This document shows positions 41,491 through 48,889 of a stretch of DNA of 64,000 nucleotides, in pieces. The DNA lies in the NCBI RefSeq assembly GCF_005048155.1, contig NZ_SUMB01000008.1, positions 62,001-126,000 of the forward strand, written 5' to 3'. Position 1 is the stretch's first letter, and each line of letters opens with the position of its first letter. The DNA comes from Streptomyces piniterrae (GTDB taxonomy: Bacteria > Actinomycetota > Actinomycetes > Streptomycetales > Streptomycetaceae). The position numbers were made by a program, and so were the translations under genes. Below the pieces are notes generated by a model, which did no database searches, had not been told where the DNA came from, and worked only from the letters and a program-made list of their open reading frames with translations.

Positions 41491-41852
41491 CCACCTCACG
41501 ACCGGCCGGGAACACCACCGGGACAACCTCGGGGACGACCCCCGAGACCACCCCGGGGACGACCGCGCGGCCCACCGAATGGCCGCTGTGGGAGGTGTTC
41601 GTCCGCAGCCGCCGCGGCCTGTCGCACTCCCACGCCGGCAGCCTGCACGCACCGGACGCCGAGATGGCGCTGCGCAACGCCCGCGATCTGTACACCCGCC
41701 GCTCCGAGGGCGTCTCGATATGGGTGGTGCCCTCCGCCCAGATCACCGCCTCCTCCCCGGACGAGAAGGACGCCTTCTTCGAGCCGGCCGGCGACAAGCC
41801 CTACCGCCACCCGACCTTCTACGAAATCCCGGACGGGGTGCATCACCTTTGA
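41487..41852 (+). CDS. paaB: phenylacetyl-CoA epoxidase subunit PaaB
   Basis: 121 residues from ATG 41487, overlapping paaA by 4 bp. The core (WPLWEVFVRSRRGLSHSHAGSLHAPDAEMALRNARDLYTRRSEGVSIWVVPSAQI) is standard. It has an extra N-terminal 30 residues made almost only of Thr, Gly and Pro (repeated TTPGTT-like units), absent from most PaaB proteins and probably disordered. PaaB bridges PaaAC heterodimers. Confidence 0.94.
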   Translation: MTTSRPAGNTTGTTSGTTPETTPGTTARPTEWPLWEVFVRSRRGLSHSHAGSLHAPDAEMALRNARDLYTRRSEGVSIWVVPSAQITASSPDEKDAFFEPAGDKPYRHPTFYEIPDGVHHL

Positions 41853-42565
41853 TGAACGCCACGGTCACCCCGGCCCTGCCCCTCGGGGACGACGCCCTGA
41901 TCCTCTCCCACCGCCTGGGCGAGTGGGCCGGGCATGCGCCCGTCCTGGAGGAAGAGGTCGCACTCGCCAACATCGCGCTGGATTTGCTCGGCCAGGCCCG
42001 CATCCTGCTCTCCATGGCCGGCGACGAGGACGAACTGGCCTATCTGCGCGAGGAGCGGCAGTTCCGCAACCTCCAGCTCGTGGAACAGCCCAACGGCGAC
42101 TTCGCGCACACCATCGCCCGCCAGCTCTACTTCTCCACCTACCAGGAGCTGCTGTTCAACCAACTCGCCGCAGACGAGAGCGAGTTGACCCCACTGGCCG
42201 CAAAAGCCGTCAAGGAGGTCGCCTACCACCGCGACCACGCCGAACAGTGGACGCTGCGCCTGGGCGACGGCACCGACGAGAGCCATGCCCGGATGCAGCG
42301 CGCACTGGACGCCCTGTGGCGCTTCACCGGCGAGCTGTTCGAGCCGGTGGCGGGGCTGGACGTGCCCTGGTCCGCACTGCGCAGCGACTGGACCGCGAGC
42401 ATCACCACCATCCTGGACCGCGCCACCCTCACCGTCCCCGAAGGCCCCCAGCACAGCGCATGGACCGCGGGCGCAGGGCGCCAGGGACTGCACACCGAAC
42501 CGTTCGGGCGGATGCTCGCCGAAATGCAGCACCTCCACCGCAGCCACCCGGGAGCGACATGGTGA
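41852..42565 (+). CDS. paaC: phenylacetyl-CoA epoxidase subunit PaaC
   Basis: 237 residues from ATG 41852 (TGATG coupling with paaB). Ferritin-like helices LGDDALILSHRLGEWAGHAPVLEEEVALANIALDLLGQARILL and KEVAYHRDHAEQWTLRLGDGTDESHARM are typical. It is the structural partner of PaaA and lacks a working diiron centre in the family. Seven bases overlap with paaD. Confidence 0.95.
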   Translation: MNATVTPALPLGDDALILSHRLGEWAGHAPVLEEEVALANIALDLLGQARILLSMAGDEDELAYLREERQFRNLQLVEQPNGDFAHTIARQLYFSTYQELLFNQLAADESELTPLAAKAVKEVAYHRDHAEQWTLRLGDGTDESHARMQRALDALWRFTGELFEPVAGLDVPWSALRSDWTASITTILDRATLTVPEGPQHSAWTAGAGRQGLHTEPFGRMLAEMQHLHRSHPGATW

Positions 42566-43056
42566 CCACCACCGCCCTCGAAGAGGAACTGCGCGCGCTG
42601 GCCGGCTCCGTTCCCGACCCCGAGCTGCCCGTGCTCACCCTCGCCGAGCTCGGCGTACTCCGCGACCTGCGGGTGACCGCCCCCGACCGCGTGGAAGTGC
42701 GGCTCACCCCCACCTACACCGGCTGCCCCGCCATCGAGGCCATGTCCGCCGACATCGAGCGCGTACTCCACGACCACGGCATAGCCGAAGTCGAGGTCCA
42801 AACGGTCCTCAGCCCACCCTGGACCACCGACGCGATCACCGCCGAGGGCCGCCGGAAGCTGGCCGAATTCGGGATAGCGCCACCGCGCCCCACAGGCCCG
42901 GCGAGCGGACCCGTGGCCGTCGACCTCGCGATCCGCTGCCCGAACTGCGGATCGACCGACACCACCCTGCTGAGCCGGTTCTCCTCCACGGCATGCAAGG
43001 CACTGCGCCGCTGTGAGTCCTGCCGCGAACCCTTCGACCACTTCAAGGAGTTGTGA
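42559..43056 (+). CDS. paaD: PaaD, Fe-S maturation factor for the epoxidase
   Basis: 165 residues from ATG 42559. The N-terminal MIP18/DUF59 domain has DPELPVLTLAELGVLRDLRV and TPTYTGCPAIEAM, and the C-terminal zinc-ribbon-like part has CPNCGS and CESCREPF. PaaD proteins act in iron-sulfur assembly for the epoxidase system. Tightly coupled to paaC and paaE. Confidence 0.95.
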   Translation: MVTTTALEEELRALAGSVPDPELPVLTLAELGVLRDLRVTAPDRVEVRLTPTYTGCPAIEAMSADIERVLHDHGIAEVEVQTVLSPPWTTDAITAEGRRKLAEFGIAPPRPTGPASGPVAVDLAIRCPNCGSTDTTLLSRFSSTACKALRRCESCREPFDHFKEL

Positions 43057-44105
43057 TGTTCCACCCGCTCCAGGTCCGCGAAGTCGAACGGCTCACGGAC
43101 GACGCGGTGGCCGTCACCTTCGACGTGCCGCCCGAGCTGCGCGCGGCCTTCCGCTACTCCCCCGGGCAGCACATCGCACTCCGCAGAACGGTCGACGGCC
43201 AGGAGATCCGCCGGACCTACTCCATCTGCACCCCGGCAACCGACGAGCCGGTGCTGAAGGTGGGCATCCGCCTGGTCGAGGACGGCGCATTCTCGACGTA
43301 CGCACTCAAGGAACTGGCGGTCGGCCACACCGTGGACGTCATGGCCCCGGCCGGACGATTCACCCTGGAACCACGCCCCGGCCACTTCGTCGGCATCGTC
43401 GGCGGCAGCGGAATCACCCCCGTACTCTCCATCGCCGCCACCCTGCTCGCCCGGCAGCCGGACGCCCGCTTCTGCCTCATACGCAGCGACCGCACCACCG
43501 CCTCGACGATGTTCCTCGAGGAAGTCGCCGACCTCAAAGACCGCTATCCACAGCGCTTCCAGCTCCTCCACGCCCTCTCCCGCGAAGAACAGCAGGCCGG
43601 CCTGCCATCCGGCCGGCTCGACGAAGAACGACTGCGATCGCTGCTGCCCGCGCTGCTCACGGTCGAGTCGGTGGACGGCTGGTACCTGTGCGGCCCGTTC
43701 GGCCTGGTCCAGGGCGCCGAACGTGCACTACGCGCCCTTAAGGTGCCGCGCTCCCGCATCCACGAAGAGATCTTCCACATCGACAACGGCGCCGCCGGGC
43801 CACCGGTCCCCGCCGCCTCCGCACCCGCCCACAGCACCGTGACCGCGACCCTCCACGGACGCTCCGGCAACTCGCCCGTCCACGACGGCGAATCGCTGCT
43901 GGACGCCGTGCTGCGCAACCGCGCGGACGCTCCGTACGCCTGCAAGGGCGGCGTCTGCGGCACCTGCCGGGCGTTCCTGGTCTCGGGCGAGATACGCATG
44001 GACCGCAACTTCGCGCTGGAGGCCGACGAGGTCGACACCGGATATGTGCTGGCCTGCCAGTCGCACCCGCTCACCGAGAAGGTCGAGCTGGACTTCGACC
44101 GCTGA
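43056..44105 (+). CDS. paaE: PaaE, ferredoxin-NADP reductase-like electron donor of the epoxidase
   Basis: 349 residues from ATG 43056, with AAGGAG 5 bp upstream; GTG 43053 is also possible. FAD-binding motif RTYSICTP, NAD(P)-binding GIVGGSGITPVLSI, and a C-terminal plant-type 2Fe-2S domain with CKGGVCGTCRAF and a final Cys in VLACQSH. It passes electrons from NADPH to PaaA. Last gene of the operon. I see no paaK (phenylacetate-CoA ligase), paaG, paaF, paaJ or paaZ in the window, so the pathway must be finished elsewhere. Confidence 0.95.
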   Translation: MFHPLQVREVERLTDDAVAVTFDVPPELRAAFRYSPGQHIALRRTVDGQEIRRTYSICTPATDEPVLKVGIRLVEDGAFSTYALKELAVGHTVDVMAPAGRFTLEPRPGHFVGIVGGSGITPVLSIAATLLARQPDARFCLIRSDRTTASTMFLEEVADLKDRYPQRFQLLHALSREEQQAGLPSGRLDEERLRSLLPALLTVESVDGWYLCGPFGLVQGAERALRALKVPRSRIHEEIFHIDNGAAGPPVPAASAPAHSTVTATLHGRSGNSPVHDGESLLDAVLRNRADAPYACKGGVCGTCRAFLVSGEIRMDRNFALEADEVDTGYVLACQSHPLTEKVELDFDR

Positions 44106-44181
44106 CCCGGCACCCGGGCGCGACACCCGCACGGCCTCACCGGGCTCACCGGGTTCCCCCGGCGCCCCCATTCCCAATTCC

Positions 44182-44211
44182 TGCAACCTGTTCTACCTTG
44201 ACGCTTCGTCA
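44182..44211. promoter_or_regulatory. two operator-like palindromes upstream of the acyl-CoA dehydrogenase
   Basis: TGCAACCTGTTCTA (44182-44195) matches TNNAACNNGTTNNA, the motif I recall for the steroid-catabolism repressor KstR. Four bases further on, TGACG-CTT-CGTCA (44199-44211) is a second palindrome. They lie 31-47 bp ahead of GTG 44242, where repressor would block transcription. Confidence 0.5.
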
Positions 44212-44241
44212 GATCGACGCGCCGCGCGGGAGGACAGACCA

Positions 44242-45375
44242 GTGGACTTCACCTTCACCGAGGAGCAGCAGGCCGCCGTCGAAGCAGCCCGAGCCGTCTT
44301 CTCGGGCGTCACCCCCGACAGCGTGCCCAGCCCAGCGCTCACCCCCGGAGCCGTCGCCGACGACTTCGACCGCCCCCTGTGGCGCAAGCTCGCCGACGCC
44401 GACCTGCTGAGCCTGTTGATCGCCCCCGAACACGGCGGCGCGGGCCTGGACCCCATCGCACTCTGCCTTGTGCTGCGCGAATCCGCCAAGGTACTGGCGC
44501 GCATCCCACTCCTGGAGACCAGCGCCGCCGCACTCACCATCCAGCGCCACGCGACCAACGCACTACGAGCCGACGTACTGCCCAGCATCGCCACCGGCGA
44601 CCTCACCGTGACCGTCGCCTCCTGCGGCCGCACCGGACACGACCCGGCCGAACTCGCCGTGACCGCCCGACAGCAAGGCACCGACTGGATCCTCGACGGC
44701 ACCCAGACCGCCGTTCCCTGGGCCCAGACCGCCGACCGGATCCTGCTCCCCGCCCACACCCCCGACGGCCACGCCGTCCTCGCCCTCGTCCCCCGCACCC
44801 ACCCCGGCATCACACTCGACGACCAGATCTCCACCAGCGGAGAACGCCACGCCGAGGTCAGGCTGGACGCCGTACGCCTCAATGCCCGGGAAACGATCAC
44901 CGCCCCCAGCGCCTGGGAGCTCCTGCGCAACCTCCTCACCACGGGCACCTGCGCACTCGCCCTGGGCCTCGGCGACCGCGTCCTCGCCATGACCAGCGAC
45001 TACACCAGCAAACGCGAACAGTTCGGCTTCCCCGTGGCCACCTTCCAAGCCGTCGCCGTCCAGACCGCCGACCGCTTCATCGACCTGCGCGCCATGGAAG
45101 CCACGCTCTGGCAGGCCGCCTGGCGCATCACCACCGACGCCGCCGGCCCGCTACCGCCCGCGGGAGATATCGCGGTCGCCAAGATCTGGGCCTCCGAGGG
45201 CGTACGCCGCGTCGTACAGACCGCCCAGCACCTGCACGGCGGCTTCGGCGCCGACACCGACTACCCCCTGCACCGCTACCACGCCTGGGCCAAACAACTC
45301 GAACTCTCCCTCGGCCCGGCCGCCGCACACGAAGAGGCCCTGGGGGACCTGCTGGCGGCCCATCCACTGGGGTGA
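44242..45375 (+). CDS. acyl-CoA dehydrogenase-like protein
   Basis: 377 residues from GTG 44242, with GGGAGGA 8 bp upstream. The FAD fold is complete: N-terminal helices (FTEEQQAAVEAARAVF), DLLSLLIAPEHGGAGLDPIALCLVLRESAKVLARIPLLETS, mid beta-domain (WILDGTQTAVPWAQTADRILLPA) and C-terminal helices (YTSKREQFGFPVATFQAVAVQTADRFIDLRAMEATLWQAAW..HLHGGFGADTDYPLHRYH). The usual Tyr-Glu-Gly catalytic segment near the end is not evident, so it may be the non-catalytic or alternate-base partner of a heteromeric enzyme, like some steroid FadE pairs. A KstR-like operator upstream fits that idea; the sub-family is otherwise uncertain. Confidence 0.8.
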   Translation: MDFTFTEEQQAAVEAARAVFSGVTPDSVPSPALTPGAVADDFDRPLWRKLADADLLSLLIAPEHGGAGLDPIALCLVLRESAKVLARIPLLETSAAALTIQRHATNALRADVLPSIATGDLTVTVASCGRTGHDPAELAVTARQQGTDWILDGTQTAVPWAQTADRILLPAHTPDGHAVLALVPRTHPGITLDDQISTSGERHAEVRLDAVRLNARETITAPSAWELLRNLLTTGTCALALGLGDRVLAMTSDYTSKREQFGFPVATFQAVAVQTADRFIDLRAMEATLWQAAWRITTDAAGPLPPAGDIAVAKIWASEGVRRVVQTAQHLHGGFGADTDYPLHRYHAWAKQLELSLGPAAAHEEALGDLLAAHPLG

Positions 45376-45404
45376 GCGGCCGGGGCTGGAATCCGGGCCC
45401 CGGC

Positions 45405-45455
45405 GCGGGGCTGAGGGCGAGGGTGGGGGTGGGGGTGAGGCTGAGGGCGAGGGCT
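45405..45455 (+). repeat. G-rich tract with direct repeats, potential G-quadruplex
   Basis: Two copies of CTGAGGGCGAGGG (45411-45423 and 45441-45453) flank GTGGGGGTGGGGGTGAGG. Five or more runs of G3-G5 sit within 50 bases on the plus strand, between the convergent stops of the dehydrogenase and rhodanese genes. Confidence 0.6.
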
Positions 45456-45486
45456 GGCGAGTCCTGGATCCAGCTGACCCGCCGAC

Positions 45487-45831
45487 CTAGACGACCGTCC
45501 CCGAGCCGCCCTTGCCGTCCGACACGGGACGGCCGGCCGCCTCCCACGCCTGCATACCGCCGGCGACGTTCACCGCGTCGACGCCCTGCTGGATCAGATA
45601 CTGCGCCACCTGCGCCGACCGGCCGCCGACCCGGCACAGCACATACACCTTGCCGTCAGCGGGCGCCGCCTCGGTCAACTCCCCGTAACGGGCGACGAAT
45701 TCGCTCATCGGGATGTGCAGCGCACCCTCGGCGTGCCCCGCCTCCCACTCGTCGTCCTCCCGCACGTCGAGGAGGAAGTCCTCGGACGTCAGAGCGTCGA
45801 CACCGACCGTGGGCACAGAACCAAATTGCAT
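45487..45831 (-). CDS. rhodanese-like domain protein
   Basis: 114 residues from ATG 45831. A single rhodanese domain: FLLDVREDDEWEAGHAEGALHIPMSEF, then the active loop VLCRVGGRS carrying the catalytic Cys in a CxxGxRS pattern. Such proteins carry sulfur as a persulfide. It is 10 bp downstream of the J-domain-like gene in the same direction, so probably co-transcribed with it. Confidence 0.88.
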   Translation of the reverse strand: MQFGSVPTVGVDALTSEDFLLDVREDDEWEAGHAEGALHIPMSEFVARYGELTEAAPADGKVYVLCRVGGRSAQVAQYLIQQGVDAVNVAGGMQAWEAAGRPVSDGKGGSGTVV

Positions 45832-45841
45832 GACTCCGACG

Positions 45842-46912
45842 CTACCCGACCAGCTGCGCGAGATAGGCCTCGCGTTCCGCCACATCCGCGAGCAGCTTCT
45901 CGGCGATCTCGTCGAGAAGCCCGTCCGGGTCCTGCGGCGCCATCTTGATCATCGCGCCGATGGCGCTGCCCTCCAGCTCGGCCGCGACCGCCGCCAGCAG
46001 CTCCTTGCGCTCGGCCAGCCACTCCAGCCGGGCATAGAGCTCCTCGCTCTCCGTGAGCCGCGCCTCGGCAGGCGCGGGACCGGCCGCCCACTCCCGGGTC
46101 AGCTCCCGCAGCGCGGCCTCGTCGCCCTGGGCGTAGGCCATATTGACCCGCGCGATGAACGCGTCGCGCCGCGCCCGCTCCGCGTCGTCCCGCGCCAGGT
46201 CAGGGTGGGCCTGGCGCACCAGGTCGCGGTAGACCTTGCGGGCCTCCTCACTGGGCCGCACCTTCTGCGGCGGGCGCACCGGCTGCTCGGTGAGCATGGC
46301 CTGCGCCTCCGGGAACAGCCCCTCCGACCCGATCCAGCCGTGGAACAGCTCCTCCACATCCGGCATCGGGAGCACCGAGGCCCGCGCCTCCTTGGCCTTA
46401 CGAATGTCGTCGGGTTCCCCGGTACGCGCCGCGACGGCCTCGGCGATCTGCGCGTCCAGCTCATCCAGCCGCGCGTACATCGGGCCCAGCCGCTGGTGGT
46501 GCAGACGGGAGAAGTTCTCCACCTCCACCCGGAAGGTCTCCACCGCGATCTCAAACTCGATCAGCGCCTGCTCGGCCGCGAGCACGGCCGTCGCCAGCCG
46601 ACGGGTCGCCGCATCCTGCGCCGCCTGGTCCCCCGCCCCGGCGGCAGTGTGGTCGTCCGCCGTGGGCTCGGCAGCGTGGTCGGCCGATGCGTCCTGAGCG
46701 TGCGGCTGACCCTCCTGGGTGCCTTCTTGGCTGCCGTCGTGGCTGGCGCCCGGATGATCCTGGCCGCCGAGCGGGCCTTCCTGCCCGCCGACCGGGCTCT
46801 CCTGGCCGCCGCTGGCGTCCGGTGCCTGCGGGTCGACCGGGGCGTCCGGCGTGCCCGGGGCGTCCGGTCGGTCCTGGCCGTCCTGCGGGTTCTCCGCGCG
46901 CGAGTTCGTCAC
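45842..46912 (-). CDS. J-domain-like protein with coiled-coil region
   Basis: 356 residues from GTG 46912. The first 110 residues are Asp/Gly/Gln-rich and disordered. The middle is long-helical (ATAVLAAEQALIEFEIAVETFRVEVENFSRLHHQRLGPMYARLDELDAQIAEAV), likely a coiled coil. Residues 240-290 contain EARKVYRDLVRQAHPDLARDDAERARRDAFIARVNMAYA, a J-domain-type helix pair with the HPD motif that would activate DnaK. So it may be a specialised Hsp70 cochaperone. Its promoter region is a C-rich tract with G-quadruplex potential. Confidence 0.75.
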   Translation of the reverse strand: MTNSRAENPQDGQDRPDAPGTPDAPVDPQAPDASGGQESPVGGQEGPLGGQDHPGASHDGSQEGTQEGQPHAQDASADHAAEPTADDHTAAGAGDQAAQDAATRRLATAVLAAEQALIEFEIAVETFRVEVENFSRLHHQRLGPMYARLDELDAQIAEAVAARTGEPDDIRKAKEARASVLPMPDVEELFHGWIGSEGLFPEAQAMLTEQPVRPPQKVRPSEEARKVYRDLVRQAHPDLARDDAERARRDAFIARVNMAYAQGDEAALRELTREWAAGPAPAEARLTESEELYARLEWLAERKELLAAVAAELEGSAIGAMIKMAPQDPDGLLDEIAEKLLADVAEREAYLAQLVG

Positions 46913-46965
46913 CCGGTCAGCGTACGACCCATACGGGCCCCGCTCTCGCCAACCACTCCGCCCCT

Positions 46966-47050
46966 GGGGGCCCTCCCCCCCCCCGCCCCCTCCCCACCAC
47001 CCGCCACACCCACTCACGCCCACACCCCGCCCCCACCCACACGCACCCAC
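46966..47050 (-). repeat. C-rich (plus) / G-rich (minus) low-complexity tract upstream of the J-domain-like gene
   Basis: A run of ten C at 46975-46984 is followed by C-blocks of 3-5 separated by A, G or T over about 60 bases. On the minus strand, which is the sense strand of the gene starting at 46912, this is a long G-rich run with several G4-length blocks. Confidence 0.65.
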
Positions 47051-47109
47051 GCACCCGGCCCGCGCCCCCACAGCCGCCCAGGCCAGCGCCAGGCGGCCAG
47101 GCCAGCCCA

Positions 47110-47153
47110 GGCGGCCAGACGCCGCCAGACCGGCGGCCAGACGCCGTCAGACC
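47110..47153. repeat. two tandem 22-bp units overlapping the 3' end of the DUF2252 gene
   Basis: Units 47110-47131 and 47132-47153 differ by one base. The second carries the final codons and stop of DUF2252 on the minus strand; in the first the stop is changed. Shorter GGCGGCCAG echoes continue to the left to about 47085. Confidence 0.7.
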
Positions 47154-48589
47154 CCCATCTCCGCCGCTATCCGGCCGCTCTTCACCGCTGCGACCAGCAC
47201 CGCATGATCTGCTTCCGTGCGGTCCGCGTACGCGACGGCGAACTCGGCCATTGCCTCGTCCAGCTCCTCCCCCTTGCCGCAGTAGCCAGCCACGATCCTC
47301 GGGTCGGCGCTGTGTGCGTGTGCCCGCGCCAGGAGCGCACCAGTCATCCGTGCGTAGTCGTCCATCTGGTCACCGGACAGCTCGGTGGGGTCCACGCTGC
47401 CCTTGCGGTTCCTGAACTGGCGAACCTGGAACGGCAGCCCCTCCCGGCGGCCGTTCGCCGCGCCTATGCCGCGCGCGCCGCGCGCCGCGACGTCCTGCAC
47501 GGTTGTCCAGCCCAGCAGCATGTCGCTGACAACCTGCATCCGCCGCTGCCCCAGCACCACCCGGCGCCCCTCGTGCGCCACCGACGGCAACTCGAAGCCG
47601 GCCTTCTCCACAAACGGCGCCAGCACCGAGCCCCGCGCCTCCTTCACCTGCAGCACCAGCGGCTCGCCCCGGTGGTCCAGCAGCAGCACCACGTACGAGC
47701 GCAGGCCCACGCTGCCCGTCCCGACCACCCGGAAGGCCACATCGTGCACGGCGTACCTGGCCAGCAGGGGCAGCCGGTCCTCCGGGAGCGTGTCCAGGTA
47801 GTCGGCGAGTGACGCAGCCACGGCCGCCGCCTCCTCGTCCGGCACCTGCCGCAGCACCGGCGGCGCGTCCACGAACCGGCGGCCGCCCTCCGAAGTCCGC
47901 TCGGTCGCCTTGGCCGCGAACCGGGCGCTGGTGTTCTTGCGCGCCTTGGCTGCGACCCGCTCCAGCGTCCCCAGCAGATCCCGGGCGTCGGTGTGCGAGA
48001 CCAGTTCCTCGTCCGCGATCGCGTTCCATGCCTCGGTCACCGGCAGCTTCGCCAGCAGCCGCATCGTGCGCCGGTACGCCCCCGCTGCATCCTGCGCCGC
48101 ATTGCGGCACTGGTCCTCACCGACGCCCGCCTCCCGGCCTGCCAGCACCAGCGATGTCACCAGTCGCTTCACGTCCCACTCCCACGGGCCGTGCAGCGTC
48201 TCGTCGAAGTCGTTCAGATCTATGACCAGGCCGCCGCGTGCGTCCCCGTAAAGACCGAAGTTGGCGGCGTGGGCGTCTCCGCAGATCTGCGCGCCGATAC
48301 CGGTCACCGGGCTGGCCACCAGGTCGTACGCCATCAGGCCCGCGGATCCGCGGAGGAAGGCGAAGGGGCTGGCGGCCATCCGTCCGACCCGTATCGGCGT
48401 CAGCTCCGGCAGCCGGCCCGCGTTGGACTCCTCTACCGCGGCGACCGCGTCCGGCCGCCCGGCCGTGATCTCCAGCGCGGCCTGCTCGCTCCGGGAGACC
48501 CGCTCCCGCAGCGCCCGTCCCACGCCCTTGGGCGACGGCCCCTCCACATCCGCTTGCGCGAACCCCGGTACGTACGGCACACGCGACAT
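47147..48589 (-). CDS. DUF2252 family protein
   Basis: 480 residues from ATG 48589, with GGGGGAGG 9 bp upstream. The family pattern RMAASPFAFLRGSAGLMAYDL, CGDAHAANFGLYGDARGGLVIDLNDFDETLHGPWEWDVKRL, and LQVKEARGSVL resembles a protein-kinase/APH-like fold (GDAHxxNF then DxNDFDE acting like the catalytic and metal motifs). Enzyme activity has not been shown for most members. It stands alone, 300 bp from the next gene. Confidence 0.88.
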   Translation of the reverse strand: MSRVPYVPGFAQADVEGPSPKGVGRALRERVSRSEQAALEITAGRPDAVAAVEESNAGRLPELTPIRVGRMAASPFAFLRGSAGLMAYDLVASPVTGIGAQICGDAHAANFGLYGDARGGLVIDLNDFDETLHGPWEWDVKRLVTSLVLAGREAGVGEDQCRNAAQDAAGAYRRTMRLLAKLPVTEAWNAIADEELVSHTDARDLLGTLERVAAKARKNTSARFAAKATERTSEGGRRFVDAPPVLRQVPDEEAAAVAASLADYLDTLPEDRLPLLARYAVHDVAFRVVGTGSVGLRSYVVLLLDHRGEPLVLQVKEARGSVLAPFVEKAGFELPSVAHEGRRVVLGQRRMQVVSDMLLGWTTVQDVAARGARGIGAANGRREGLPFQVRQFRNRKGSVDPTELSGDQMDDYARMTGALLARAHAHSADPRIVAGYCGKGEELDEAMAEFAVAYADRTEADHAVLVAAVKSGRIAAEMGV

Positions 48590-48889
48590 CGCGGGCCACC
48601 TCCCCCTTCACGACCTGCACTTGTCCGGCCAGTCGGCCGACTTCGACTCGACTGCGACGACGTTACCGACCGCCTCCGCCATCCGTCACAGCCTGTGGAC
48701 AACTCCCCGCGGGGGATACCGGGAGGAGCATGGAGGAAGGGCCGAGGAGAGGGGAGAGGAGGGGGAGAAGAAGGAAGAAGTGGGAGGTGGGTGGCGGGGA
48801 GGAGGCCCTCTGTCCACAGGCTTCCTCACCCGCACGCCACTCGCACGCCACGCACACGGCCAACCTCGCCTCCTCGCCACCGCCCCCGT
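48590..48889. other. 300-bp gap with a DnaA box and a 37-nt uninterrupted purine tract
   Basis: TGTGGACAA at 48694-48702 is a perfect Streptomyces DnaA box (complement). The span 48744-48780 is purine only, inside a 100-base purine-rich stretch (48721-48816). No gene is convincing here. The promoter of the DUF2252 gene lies within its left part. Confidence 0.6.
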
